64,000 bases of DNA, from NCBI GenBank assembly GCA_013350335.1, contig CM023539.1, positions 21,000,448-21,064,447 on the forward strand, read 5' to 3'. Below are positions 1-11,955 of this stretch, one piece after another. Below the pieces are notes generated by a model. The model was not told the origin of the DNA and made no database searches. It was given only the letters and a program-made list of their open reading frames with translations. How positions within the stretch are numbered: position 1 is the stretch's first letter; each line of letters opens with the position of its first letter. This DNA is from Chimonanthus salicifolius. Lineage: Eukaryota; Streptophyta; Magnoliopsida; Laurales; Calycanthaceae. The position numbers and the translations under genes are program-made.

Positions 1-1391
1 GGCAGTAAAGGCTAGATTGTAAACTACTAAAGGAGATACAATACACCCAAAAATGCACAAGCAAGATATCAGTGTAATGACTGGATGATGATTCAAATGG
101 GTTCAAGGTAGGTTTGAATTCACTTATTTATTAAGGAGAGGTTGTGTATTTATTATATGAAGTAATCTGAAAATTCATATGGGCTTCTTTGTCGATTGTT
201 TTGCAAGTGAATTGTAGGTGAAGAAGGGGATAAATTTGATTTATGGTGGAGGGAGAGATGTTTGAGGATTATAATTTCAGAAATGAAAGAGAGGATACAG
301 AAGGACAATTTCAATTCAGAAACTATTTTATTTGGGCTTAATTTTAGTGGATTGTAACATTATTATTATTTCATGTATATTCTTTATTTTTTAGTGGCTA
401 TTATCTCATGTTTATGTCAATCTCGTGGAAGTTAAATATCAGCTTAAAAGCAATCCAGGAAAGGATGTAAACTAAAAATTTCTTTTACAAATTTGAATAC
501 TCAAAAGACTTCATTGAAAAATTTTCAAAAAAATTATCAATTGAAAATTTCAAATATATATTTTTCCCTTTAAAATTATTTTAGGGATTTATTGGATGTC
601 CCTTTCATCTAATTTTTTTTCCTTAAAAGATTTAGGTGATTTAGTTAGAGTTATTTGACTCGACAAAAATTCAGGTTGACCAAGTCAAGAGTTAGTTTAA
701 TTTAAAATTTTAATTATTTTTCTTATAGAACTATCAAATCAAGTCTTAATTTCAAATTTTCAAACTTTAATTTAGATATAAAATAAAATATCTAGTTTAT
801 TCTGTTCAGTTTGATAAAAAATTAAAGTTAAAAAAAAAATAGCCTTGAAGTATGATGGCATGAAACGGATAAACGGGTCTTATCAGGCTGGGAATGGTCC
901 TACAACCCGAACGGACCGGGCTGGATCCAAGGTTAATCTGACCCTATATTATCGGGTCGGGCCGTAGACTGTCCGATTATCATATTGGGCCGGGCCGGAT
1001 CTTGGTGGGCCGAGCCGGGCCTGGGTCCGTTTACACCTCTGGTTGCAATCCTAAAGATACACCTCACTATTTTTCTGCAGTGTTCAATCATTTCGAGTAT
1101 CCTAGTAGCAATTGATTTTCTTATTTTAATTTTTTAGGGATGATTCTTTTTTATTCTTTTGTATTGTTTTAGTACAAAATCCCATTCTCAAAACACAACC
1201 TTTTAGATTAACGTGGAAAATTGATGGAAAATGGATGATTTTGTTTTTCTACCCTCTCAGTCATTTAAAATATTTGTCTCTATGATCTTTTCTCATTTAA
1301 TTTTAGTCTTCTAAATCTAAATAAACTGCGAGGGTTAAAAAATCGCATCGACCAATATATCGACCTATATTTAAACATCGGCGACAGCAAT
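1..1391. other. AT-rich sequence, no gene
   Basis: No convincing coding frame. Mostly A/T-rich with homopolymer runs. A GC-rich patch at about 850-1042 is built from GGGCCGGGCC-like words and is unlike its surroundings; it may be a relic of another repeat. Sequence just before 1391 and just after 2011 shares an ATATCGGCC-type vocabulary, so the TRIM landed inside an older repeat. Confidence 0.6.
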
Positions 1392-1396
1392 ATATC

Positions 1397-1635
1397 TGTG
1401 ATACCCTGCCCTCACACCACCAATGTGGGGAGTCCCACATCGGTAGTAAAGGGAAGAGTTGGTGGGTTTATTTGAGGTCACCCACCTCTACTCTAGTGTG
1501 ACGCGTCTTGGGCCGGGCCATGTGGGCCCGGGCCCAAGAGAAAATCCGTACGGGCTCGCTTGTATGCGAGGCCCAGAGCGGACAATATCACACTGAGTTG
1601 AACCCTAAGCCCTGTTTTCGGGTCGGGCCGTTACA
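1397..1635 (+). repeat. TRIM 5' LTR
   Basis: 239 bp, starts TG and ends CA. It carries an extra 20-odd bases around 1510-1535 (a GGGCC-rich stretch) that the right LTR lacks. Confidence 0.85.
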
Positions 1636-1637
1636 AA

Positions 1638-1652
1638 TTGGTCTCAGAGCCG
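1638..1652 (+). other. TRIM primer-binding site
   Basis: TTGGTCTCAGAGCCG, two bases after the LTR. It matches the usual plant initiator-tRNA-Met site (TGGTATCAGAGC) except for A to C in the fifth position. Confidence 0.75.
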
Positions 1653-1740
1653 AGTTCAGCACTCGGGACTGTGTGGGCTTTCCTCCTTCTGTGGTGTTGT
1701 TGAGCTAGGCTGGGTTGAGCTGGGGGCGGCTCGAGGCCTT

Positions 1741-1790
1741 GGGTTGGGGGGGGGGGGGGGGGGGGGGGCGCGGGGGGGGCGGGGGCGTGA
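1741..1790 (+). repeat. G-rich tract before TRIM 3' LTR
   Basis: A nearly pure G run of over 30 bases, broken by a few C. It sits where a polypurine tract belongs and could form a G-quadruplex. The run has probably expanded, because a polypurine tract is normally 10-15 bases. Confidence 0.7.
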
Positions 1791-1791
1791 T

Positions 1792-2006
1792 TGTGATACC
1801 CTGCCCTCACACCACCGATGTGGGGAGTCCCACATCGGTAGTAAAGGGAAGAGTTGGTGGGTTTATTTGAGGCCACCCACTTCTACTCTAGTGTGGCGCG
1901 TTCCCCAAGAGAAAATCCGTGCGGCCTCGCTTGTATGAGAGGCCCAGAGCGGACAATATCACACTGAGTTGAATCCTAAGGCTTGTTTTCTGGTCGGGTC
2001 GTTACA
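1792..2006 (+). repeat. TRIM 3' LTR
   Basis: 215-bp direct repeat of 1397-1635, same TG and CA ends, followed by the target duplication ATATC. Confidence 0.85.
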
Positions 2007-2011
2007 ATATC

Positions 2012-3660
2012 GGCCGAGATTATACTGATGTCACCGATATTATGCGGCCAATATTTATACCTATGACTATGATTTCTCTGATGAGGAGTGCCTCCATATC
2101 ATTGACAACTTGATCGAAACTAGGCGTCGAAAATTCAACTGGTCTCGGCCGAGATTTTTCTCTCTCATTTTTTTTTTTTTGAAAATCTCAGTGATTTTTT
2201 TTTTTGAAAAAAATCATTTTAAAAAATAAAAAAGGTTGTTTTAAAAAAAAATAAAAAGTATGAAATATCGGCGGAGATATCGACTGGGCCCAAGTCGATT
2301 TTTTTTTTAAATAAAAAATAAAAATCGACCGATATTCGGCCTAGAACTCGGTCTTTGGCCGATATTATACGTATCGGCCAAGATTTCGACCCCTGATTGA
2401 AACATATGCCACGGCAAAAATTCTGATGTCAAAGACTCCACCGTGCCAAGTGGCACCTCCTCCCATCAATGATCATCATTAATAACCTTCATGCCATTGG
2501 CAATGAAATGTTCCCTAGGAATTGGAATAATTTCACCAATGCTACTCATGCTAATTCTGCTAGAGTTTGGGTCGCTAGGAGATAGGACATCAATCTTACC
2601 CAGGGCCGTCTTGACCCTTTGGCTAGAAAGACAATTGCCTTAGCCCTCGAAGGAAGAAGGCCCCTCTCGTCGTGGCTGGGCTCCCATCCAAGTCTCTCTC
2701 TCTATGGGGGCTGAAGCTCGATGCAGCTATAAAAAGGGGTTCTTGTTTTTCTCTTTCAGACTCTTAATCTCTCTACAACCCCTCTCTCCTTGTTGATTAT
2801 TGGAGCCCAACAATCACATATTCACTCTCTTTCTCTAACTTCTACAAGTCTTTCCCATTTCATTTCTTTATTATTTCTTAGTTTTAAATTTCAGTTTTAA
2901 TTGATAAACAATTTGGATTAATAAATTTATGACATAAGGTAGTTTTCGAAAAATCCTGTTAAAATCGAAATGAAAATTCATTCTGAAACCCAGATCGGTC
3001 GAAATCCCTCTTCTTCCTCTTACAGATTTTTGTAAATTATTCTCATATTAATCCTTTTATCTATTTTACTTCTTGATTTAATACTAATCTCAGTTTTAAT
3101 TAGAACCATCTCAAAACTTGTTAAGATTATTTTCAAAAGACGTTTAAAACCATGAAAGTAAGTCTAGAAAACCCTTCTCTCTGTTATTCCTCCATCCCCA
3201 TTTCACTTCTTAGGTAGGTTTTCCTTAAATGTTTTGTTAAATTTGATATTGTAAATGGTATTGAAAAAGAAAAAAAAAAAAAAAAGGAAATGATTTGGGT
3301 TTTTTTTTTTCACTGCCATTATTCAGCTAATTGATTGTAAATTATTCAGATTATATATAAAGAAGAAGATAAGAGCAGTAGAAAGAACTCATCTCTCAAT
3401 CTCTATTTGCACTTTACCCCACTTAGTATACTGATCTTTTAAAGTGTTCTTATTCTGTTTTAATTGCTAAATATGCTAATTTCACTGAGATGAATATGCT
3501 AATCGGATGGAAGTTTTTTTCAATGCTATGTATTGTTGGCCTCTTGATCTTTTTAAGTTAAAAAAAAATATTATCTAGAATAATTTATTTTATTATATAT
3601 AATTAAAATTTTAATTAAATATTACATATAATAATATATTTAATACTAAGAAGGCCTCAT
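2012..3660. other. Non-coding, possible old LTR relic
   Basis: 2012-2400 is rich in ATATCGGCC and GATATCG words with poly-T/poly-A stretches. 2400-3420 resembles an LTR promoter and leader (TATA box at 2728, then CT-rich leader), but I cannot find paired ends. 3420-3660 is very AT-rich. No gene seen. Confidence 0.4.
2728..2736 (+). promoter_or_regulatory. TATA box of possible LTR relic
   Basis: TATAAAAAG followed by GGG and, about 30 bases on, a CT-rich leader. The arrangement is typical of a plant LTR promoter, but no element body follows in frame. Confidence 0.4.
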
Positions 3661-3686
3661 TTAGATTTTTTGACTTAGACCTCAAC

Positions 3687-4315
3687 TTGTGTCTGGAGGG
3701 CCCTGATCTTACCATCATCCATTCGCAGGCAAAACTGATTTTTTGTGAGCTGATTATTCCATCTGTAAATATTCCTTTGTGTTTAGCTGCTGCTTATGAC
3801 TTGAACAACCTGCCTTCCGACGAGATCTTTGGAAGACCATTAAAATGCTATCTCGTCTTCGGAAAGAACCAAGCATATTTATCGGTGCCGACGAGAAAAA
3901 TGGAGGAGGGAGTCCCAACTTCTATGCTATTGATCAATTTAATGGTTGTATTCATGCTTCTAATTTGATTGATTTCAGGATCTCGGGAGCAGATTTCTCC
4001 TGGTCTAATTCTTCCCATGCTGATAACAGAGTGGAAACTAAGATTGATCGGATCTTGGTAAACCAAGAGTTCATGAATCGTTTCAACCAATCTTCTAGCA
4101 AATATTTTGGGCCTGGTTTATCCGATCATAGAGGAATCTTCCTGCTCATCGACAACCATCAGCACAAGAGGAATTATCCATTTAAGTTCATCAATGCTTG
4201 GAGCAAAGACAAAGAAGCTCATGTTGGGGATACCTGGACTGATGCTGTTTTTGGTACTCCTATGTATTGCCTGGTTACAAAACTCAAGAGGGTCAAGCAG
4301 GACTTAAACAACTAG
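3687..4315 (+). pseudogene. LINE ORF2 endonuclease, C-terminal part
   Basis: This matches the C-terminal half of an APE-type endonuclease, which in intact L1 elements nicks the target DNA to prime reverse transcription. Visible landmarks are the ISGADFSWSNS stretch, KIDRILVN, and the SDHR motif with the conserved catalytic histidine near 4120. The first part (3687-3845) is in another frame from the rest, so at least one frameshift is present. The N-terminal catalytic residues are missing. The frame ends at a TAG at 4313, then degraded ORF2 continues. Confidence 0.75.
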
Positions 4316-4392
4316 CATCGATCAAAGACAAAAATCAATGTGCAAATCAACAATTGTAGGGAAGATTTGATTGCTGCGCAGCACCTATATGA

Positions 4393-5844
4393 TTGCACCC
4401 CTCCAATGCCAACCGTGCCTTGGTTCTGGCCTCTAAATCCAAACTTGAGGCTTGCTTGAATTGGGACAAACAACTGTTGCATCAAAAGTCAAGAATCACC
4501 GTTCGTGATATTGGTAGCAGATTCTTCTATTGCTCGGTGAAAGTTCGGCAGAATAGAAACAACATTTGCTCTATTTGCCTTGAGGATGGAATTATCTCTA
4601 GGGATCCTGACACCATTAGCAACACATTTGTTGAATACTTCACCAACTTGTTGGGTGGTCAATCCGGCGTCTCTGCCTCTACAAACCTGATAGACAACAA
4701 CTTCTAAAGATTCAACATCAAAAGTAAGCTATCCATTCATGCCTCTGACTCTCTCACTGGTCCTATATGCAGGAAAGAGGTTGATAAGGTTGTTTTTTAT
4801 TCTAACCCTTTTAAAGCTCCTGGCCCAGATGGTTTCAATGGATTTTTCTTCCAGAAATTTTGGGATATTGTGGGTGATGATGTCTCTTGTGCCATACAAA
4901 ATTGCTTCAACTCCGAGCCTTCTCAAGCAAGTTAAAGAATCCTTCATTGCTTTGATCCCTAAAGTGATGGTGCCAATCGTCCGGACATGTTTTGCCCAAT
5001 TGCTCTATCAAATGAAATTTACAAAATAGGTTCTCATATTCTGGTCAATTGGGTGAAACCTTTTATGCCGACTCTCATAAGTCCAAATCAATCTGCTTTC
5101 GTGTCGGGAAGGGAAATCTCCAACAACATTATGCTGGCTCATGATCTCATCAGAGGTATCCACAGAGTTGGTGGGCCACCGAGAATGTGCATCAAGCTTA
5201 ACCTCAAGAAAGCCTTTGACAGTTTGCGTTGGGATTGTATCTACCACATTCTTGGCCAAATGAATTTGAACTCCAAATGGATTGGCTAGATTCACAATTG
5301 TATTGACTCTTCTTCCTTCTCTGTGTTGATCAATGGCATGCCTCATGGGTACTTCCAGAGTTGCAGAGGGCTTCGGCAGGGTGACCCCATATCCCCCTTT
5401 CTCTTTTGTTGGGTCATGGAATCTTTATCTTGTGCCATCGAAGGTGCGGTTGCTAAAGGCAATATCTACTGCCCCTTCACTACGGGTGACTGCACCATCT
5501 TTCACCTTCTCTTTGCAGATGACCTTCTCCTATTTTGCTCCACTGACACCACTTCAACAAAGCACCTTAAGCAGTTTCTGATGGATTTCAAAGAATTTTC
5601 TGGTTTGGTTTTCAACCCTTCAAAAAGCAATATCATCTTCTGCAGATCTGTTAGCAACCAAACTAAAATTATGAGTATTCTGGGCATGGGTGAAGCTAGG
5701 TTGCATGTCACATATCTTGGGCTGCTCTTTTTTTCTGGTAGAATGCTCAAATCTGGTTGTGATGAACTTATTTCAAAAATCCAGAAGAACGTTTGCCGCT
5801 GGGTGGGGTCCACCCTATCGTTGCTGGTAGGGTTGAGTTTCTAA
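4393..5844 (+). pseudogene. LINE ORF2 reverse transcriptase
   Basis: Non-LTR reverse transcriptase in four broken pieces. 4393-4707 is the linker before the RT. About 4800-4930 holds FKAPGPDGFNG (RT block 1). 4987-5289 contains the NQSAFVSGR and LKKAFDSLRWD blocks. 5323-5844 contains GLRQGDPISPFLF and the catalytic box FADDLLLF near 5512. Frame changes near 4930 and 4990 and a stop at 5287 separate the blocks. The order is that of a plant L1 ORF2. No intact enzyme can be made from this copy. Confidence 0.85.
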
Positions 5845-7060
5845 AGTCTGCAATTAATAGTTCTTATATCTATTGGGCCAATGCTTTTCTTTTTCCAAAG
5901 TACTGTATTGCAATGGTGGAGAAAATTATGAGAATTTTTTTATGGGGTTAGAATGGATCTAGGAAATTACACACTATTGCTTGGTAGAGAATTTGTCTTC
6001 CCAAAATTAAAGGTGGCTTGGGTCTGCGCAGTATCCTTACCATGAATGAGGCTTGTCTCATGAAACAGTTTTGGAATATTGTTTTGTGCAGAATAACCTG
6101 TGGATTAGCTGGATTAAGCATAAATACTTAGGAAATCCAACATTTGGCTTGTGAAGCTTAAGCAGAACTCATCCTGGGCCTGGAGATCCATCCTTATGGT
6201 TCGTGATCTTGTGAAAGCGCACACTGTTTCTGTGATTGACGATGGTGAGAATACAAGTTTCTGGTTTGACGCAGGGATTAGGCCTTGATTCATTCTCTTT
6301 GAACATTTTGGTGGGAGACCTATACACTCACTAGGGCTGGGCAAGAATGTCATGGTCAGCAACTTCATTAATAATGGTCATTGGACACTGCCGGAACCCA
6401 CCACACCTCAGCTATCGACTATTTGGGATATGGTTAATGGTATTCCTCTTCCCCTTGTGCTGATCGATGATGATTACATTTGGATTGCTAATGCCAATGG
6501 ACAGTTTACCATTGCTTCTACCATTTTCTCTAGCCACAGCAACCTGGATGATCCTGATTAGGATAACTATCCCTGGTTTCCTGGATGTATCAGTCAGCAT
6601 TCTATTCTGTCTTGGTTCTTCTTCAACTCTATATTGAAGACTAGAATGTTGCTGTAACTCTACATTGAAGACTAGGATGTTGCTGTATAATTTGGGCATC
6701 ATCTCTGATCTATCTTGTATTCTTCGTGGCTCTAATTTAGAATCTCATCAGCACCTTTTGTTTTGCAGCTTCTCCCTCGATGTTTGACACAAGCTTATGG
6801 GTAAATATCGGCTGAACACCTTTTCTGGGAATATTTTGGATGATTTCTCTGCTCTTGTTCAGAACAAGAAGGGTCGTCTCGATTATCTGGCTGCTCATCT
6901 TACCGTGCCTACCATTATTTGGCACCTTTGACATGAGAGATGCTAGCATCTTCAAGAACACTACCAGTAATGCTGATAGACTTCGCTACAGTATTCTAAT
7001 TGATATTTTAATGCTAGGATCTTCAAGAACACTACCAATAAGTTTCCTAATGGAGGTTTA
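5845..7060 (+). pseudogene. LINE ORF2 C-terminal region, decayed
   Basis: The sequence continues ORF2 past the thumb. Scattered words fit the connection and zf-RVT region, and WHL-type residues sit near 6920 just before the break. Many stops. A near-duplicate of about 30 bases (ATCTTCAAGAACACTACCA) occurs at 6949 and again at 7019, close to the point where LINE similarity stops. Confidence 0.55.
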
Positions 7061-10000
7061 AGATTGAAAAGTTGATCATGATGATAAGTAAATTGACTGA
7101 CCTAGATCTAAGATGATGAATGTATGCAATGGATAAGGAAAGGTGGCTCTAGGGTTTACCTAATTTTGATGCATGAGATGAATTGTCAGGATTTAAGATG
7201 GAGAAGGGATTGTCTGGATGGACAAAGAGATGGATGAGGCTTTGGGCATGTGAATGGGTATGGGATTTGGTTTTGGACCTATAAATGAGCACATGGGCCT
7301 CCAGTAGATCTTAGACTCGAGCTTGAGGACTTGGGCCTTGGTTGGACTTTGAAGTGAACATTGGCCGGGCCCATTTGTAATATGCGCATGGACTGTTTGT
7401 GGCATGTCCCAATGATGTCTTGTGAACCTTAGCTTGGCCCAATTAAAGTGGATCTCTGGCCTATGGATCTTGAATTTCAGCATTTGCCTCTTGAATTGTA
7501 TGTTCTCTCTTCCAGAACTTAATAATTAACTTCACCACTTTAAAATCTAAAATATTGATTTAATCTAGACTCTCATAGATGGATCTAAACTAACCAATTT
7601 ACATAAAAATCCTAAAAGTGGAGTGAAATTAATCATAAAAATTTCAGGTCTTCCAAATTAAGCTCTAAGCTTGCAATTATCCACTAATTTAAGATTATTT
7701 TTCTGAACTTTCCATTTTTATCTACAAAACTAGAAAATGACATTAAATGCAACTAATTTAAGATTATTTTTCTGAACTTTCCATTTTTATCTACAAAACT
7801 AGAAATGACATTAAATGCATGTGATATATACAAAATCGAGGCTAACTAGTCCAATAATCAGGGATAAAAATGTAATATTTCAGTGCTTCACAAATACCCC
7901 CAAACTCAGACTTTGCTAGTCCTTGAGCAAAACTACCTAAAAAGACTAAAAAATATTTCTAAAAATAAAAGCACACAAATCCTAAACGAAACCTAATGTA
8001 AGAACATTTCGTTGGTACTTTGGTTGCGTTTAGTATATGCAACAAGCCTTTAAACCGCTAGCTCACCACTAGTGGACGAGTTATAGTCTCGTGAGAGCTT
8101 TCAGTGATGATACCCACAAACATCAATATTTTTAATAAGAACACATGGATAAGGGGTCTAAACATCATATAACTCTAAAATTTTACAAGGTTTATACCTA
8201 GAGTATAGTGTGTGCTTAGACAATATTAAGATAGACCTCTTTTTCCGAATACGCACAAGTTTTGTTCACACCATTGGAAAATGCACTATGCTGTAAACAT
8301 CACTGGATATATCTCTTAAAAATTAGCATTTAGAGGTTTGGGTTCATTTTCTCTCAAAGTATATGTAAGCGGAATTTATGTGTTCAAATCAAAATATCTC
8401 ACATATGTATTAGACAATGACGACTCATATTAAAGAAACTAAATGATCTCATGAATAGATGTCACTTTCCTGAGAACGTTGAGTCAAATGTCATTATTTT
8501 TCCTCATTTGCTCTCCACATGAAATATTCTATTTAGACCTAAGATCAATAGAACTTCCTATTAGGACGAAACGTGGCTTAGAATTGGGTCAAATCAAAGA
8601 AGGATAGAAGGCTCTAAAAATAAATACTTTGAATAGGAAGGTTAGGGGTATTCAAGATATTGAATGTAATATTTTTCCTCTATTTTTTTCTCTCAGTACT
8701 TTTCAAAGTATTATTTTTCCTCTTTTTTTTCACGTCCTTCTTTAGTATCTGGATGTTCCCTTCTTTATATGTTATTTCCTTCTTTTTTCTTGTGCACTTG
8801 TTTTTTTATTTTTTTAAAGTACTATCCCAAATTGTCATCTCTAACCTTTTCTAATAATAGGTCATGGATATTTTCAATTGGCTCATACTCCTGAACTGTA
8901 GTTGGTTATGGTAAACATGGCTGATCAAGAAAATAGGGCTGCTTCAAAGGCTCAACTGGGAAACTATCAAGATAAGTAACCAAATATAGGTAAGCTTTTA
9001 GGCTCAAACGATCCAAAAAGGGCTTATATCATATCTTAAGCTTCATAAGATGATTTCGGTGTTTCTAATAAATTTGGAAAAAATTCAAGCATAGTAACTC
9101 AATTTTGACGGCGTTCTCAGTAATATGACCAAGATAATGAATAATGAGATCAACAACGACGTAATCGCACTACCAAAGAAAATGGAATTTACTTATATCC
9201 CTCAGAAGAAAAGAATGGCTCTAAAGCTTACTGAGTTAAGTCTCCACTGGTATTCCTCTAGTGGTCACTTGACTTGTGAATTTTGTTTTTTTGAGACTAA
9301 ACTTAATATGGCTATGTACAAAATTTTCCAAGTATAAATCCTATGAAAATCTTTCCGGAAAAGTATGATATAAAAATCTCTATCTAAGTATTAATGCTAA
9401 AAATATAACTCTTTTTACGTCAGATTGTCAAGACGTTGTTAATCTCTTTTAAACTAAAATTAGCAGTGTTAAAGCCCCAAGAAGTCTCAGTCCTCACTTA
9501 CTCTTCTATAAAAATGATTTTGTCTATTTTTGTCTAAGCAAGATTATGACTCGTTTAATGTCAGATTGTGAAAACGTTTATAGGCAAATAAACAAAAATC
9601 AACAATTCTCTGGAGTTCAAGGTTCTCAGTCTTTCTGGACTTACTCTACCCTTGATTACATCCAAAAAGATCTACCTATTCGTGTTGTGCTGGTGTCACA
9701 TAACGAACTCTTTGATCTAATATTATTCCATTATAATATCTACGTCCACAGTTGTGACATCTTGCTAGCCTCTTAGCTTTTCTCTTTGCGGCCAGAGTGC
9801 TTCGACCACAAAGAGGTCTAGGTTGCTCCTCTTGGATTTCTAGCTTCCTCACGCTCATAGCTAAATAAATTATTTTCTTACACAAGTCTGGAGGAACTTG
9901 TGTTCTAGGCAGACACAATGCAAAAACGAAAACTCAACCGTCTACGTGTATGATTTCTATCGAGTTATTTAACGTATGTTGGTCACAAAGACAAAGATAG

Positions 10001-10236
10001 ATGATGGATGCTGATTTTTTTTAAGGGGTCTCAATTTTTCACTTACTCTCCCCTAAAGATTTTTTTTTTTTTTTTATGGTTGGATGTCATATGATGAACT
10101 ATGTGATGAACTATAACCTTACCCCCAAACTTGAATTGAACATTATCCTCAATGTTCCTTAATCTACACTGGCCAAGTGTAAAAGAAGAAATATTTCAGC
10201 AAACGAACAATCCAGGTTTAGACTTACCTTAGTATG
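7061..10236. other. Unassigned 3.2-kb insert in the LINE
   Basis: AT-rich, no convincing long frame. It includes a tandem duplication of about 66 bp (7689-7754 and 7755-7819), and CCCCCAAACT plus CCTCAATGT-type phrases (7900, 10120) that I associate with the non-coding part near the 3' end of plant gypsy elements read backwards. It may be a decayed LTR element in reverse orientation. I find no ends, PBS or PPT to prove it. Confidence 0.35.
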
Positions 10237-11022
10237 TGCTGATAGACTTTGTTATAATATTCTAATTGATGTTAGGAAATGACTATTTTTTCTCTACTCG
10301 AAAGCTGATGGGCAATGCAGAAGAAATGATTTTGTTGCCTCTTGGGGTCTTCCACTTGCATCTCATGTTCCACCTGAGCCTCCGGATTTGATTGATCAAC
10401 TGGTTCCTAGCACCTGCTATTTAGAAATTACGGAATTCACTTCGGAAGGTAGAGACTACCTTGGTGCAAATTACTTGGGCGATACCACTGGGATTTCTGG
10501 ATTTCAATCGATTATCCTGCCTTCCTCGAATGCCTCTTTCATGTTAGTCTTCATCCAAAGGATTCTGCTTCTTCTGCAAAGATTGAACGTTCCATTGAAC
10601 TACCTTATGCTCCCTGATGTGATCGATAATTCCATCAAATACTCCCATGCTTCTCAGTGGCTCTTACCATTCATATTAGAGCTATCAACAATTTCCTATC
10701 TAGTTTCACTCTGGAAATGTGATAATCTCCTACTGCTAGGGAATTCTCTTCTCTCCATGCTAATGGTTACTGCAATGGTATCTTCTTCCCTTTGGAAAAC
10801 ACGCCATAACAGTTACTTGATTCTCTTGGCCTGATTTTTATTTTTGGGCTCCTTTATTTCTTTGTGCAACACTTTTGTACATTATTGTGCTTCTTGATGC
10901 TGGGCCTCTTGCTGGGCCTACATCCATTTTTTGTTATCCCTGCCTTGCCCGGCGTGTGGACTTGATTTTCATCTTTTGGGCTCTTCGTTGAAGAATTATC
11001 TAACCTCTCATTAAAAAAAGAA
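10237..11022 (+). pseudogene. LINE 3' end with A-rich tail
   Basis: Similarity to words at 6970-7010 marks the return of the LINE. The following sequence is CT-rich and frame-broken, then ends in an A-rich tail (about 11009-11028). A 148-codon open frame at 10388-10834 is the longest here, but it lacks recognisable motifs and I do not treat it as a gene. A terminal RNase H domain, found in some plant L1s, was not recognisable. Confidence 0.5.
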
Positions 11023-11039
11023 AAAAAAGACTCATCAAT

Positions 11040-11955
11040 CTAACTTTCAACTTTATATAGATTTTAAGCAGCCAAAGGAGGCCCTTAGAAGATTCTTTTA
11101 GGTCCCAAAATGGTCAAATGAAAAGTCTAATTGATTAGTGGCAAAACTTTAGTTTTTATGTAAAGGCATAAAAAACATTAGTTATGTGGCCCATATTCTC
11201 AAAGAAAAGTATGAAGAGATGTTCTCTTTGTTTTTTTCCCTCAATAAAAAAGATGTGATATAATTTTAGTGATGAACAAGAGTTTAATAAGTTGTCATAT
11301 GCCATTTAAAATTGCCACAAGGTCGATGCACGACCCTAGCTTGTAGAAATTTTATTAATTTTCTTTTTTTTACTCTAACACATTATATACCAGAGGGATT
11401 GCATGCCCATAGCATTACATTGGTTGGTGATTTATTTTCAAGGTGATTTTTTGCCTCAAAATTTTATGTAATTTGTTAAATTAAATTTTGTAATTTCTTT
11501 GAGTGAAATTCTTTTTCAAATTTATAAAATTGTGATTGAAATTTTATTAAAATCAAGAGAGACTTCAAAATTTCATTCAAATTCTATGTTGAATTCTAGT
11601 AGAAATGGTCGAAAATTTACATGATTCAATTTTATGGTGTGAGAGTTCCACCAAAAGTGAGCTACATTCAATTGATCTAATCATCCATTGTATAGAATTG
11701 GAATAAATCCACTTTTTCTTGAAAATTTAGGTTTCCCTCTTAAGAAATTCTTAGGGCTAAATTTTCCACATTAATTCCCTGTGAATTCGGGTTGTTAAAG
11801 CAGGAAGAAGCTTCATCATTTGGTTGTCAGATCCTACAAACTTGAACACTGTTAAGTTCTCCTCATGGTGATGCTACTGAGCATGATAAAAATAATGTGT
11901 ATAAGACCAGCGTATAATAGAGGAGATAAGTTAACAATGACAAAAGTAGTTTTGA
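11040..11955. repeat. Duplicated segment, copy A
   Basis: About 0.9 kb, matching 22410-23340 along its whole length with scattered substitutions and small indels. Both copies run directly into the same end of a Copia-like LTR, so the similarity crosses an insertion junction. No coding frame. Confidence 0.8.

Larger units (their letters stand above)
1397..2006 (+). mobile_element. Complete TRIM (miniature LTR retrotransposon)
   Basis: Two direct repeats, each running TGTGATACCC to GTTACA, flank only 156 bp of internal DNA. A 5-bp target duplication ATATC is present at 1392-1396 and 2007-2011. A primer-binding-like site, TTGGTCTCAGAGCC, follows the left LTR, and a G-rich tract precedes the right LTR in the place of a polypurine tract. 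There is no coding capacity, as expected for a TRIM (terminal-repeat retrotransposon in miniature), so it must borrow enzymes from an autonomous element. The LTRs contain AGTCCCACATCGG, a word I recall from plant TRIM-like LTRs. Several substitutions and a length difference (239 against 215 bp) show it is not recent. Confidence 0.88.
3680..11022 (+). mobile_element. L1-type LINE, 5'-truncated, interrupted
   Basis: Pieces of one plant L1-like ORF2 run in order: endonuclease end (3.7-4.3 kb), linker, reverse transcriptase (4.7-5.8 kb), zinc-finger-RVT-like tail (to about 7.06 kb). After about 3.2 kb of unrelated sequence a LINE-like 3' end (10.24-11.02 kb) finishes in an A-rich tail. Every segment has frameshifts or stops, so this is a dead copy. 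The start lies inside the endonuclease, the usual 5' truncation. Words from about 6970-7010 reappear at about 10238-10275 where the LINE resumes, which supports one element split by an insertion, although the repeat is longer than a normal target duplication. Confidence 0.75.

Noticed and set aside
9676..9918. 80-codon minus-strand frame with a CHNCGRRYYN stretch
   Set aside because: Short, isolated, no second metal-binding pair and no recognisable family.
10388..10834. 148-codon frame as a host gene
   Set aside because: Lies within LINE 3' sequence, has hydrophobic low-information content and no motif.
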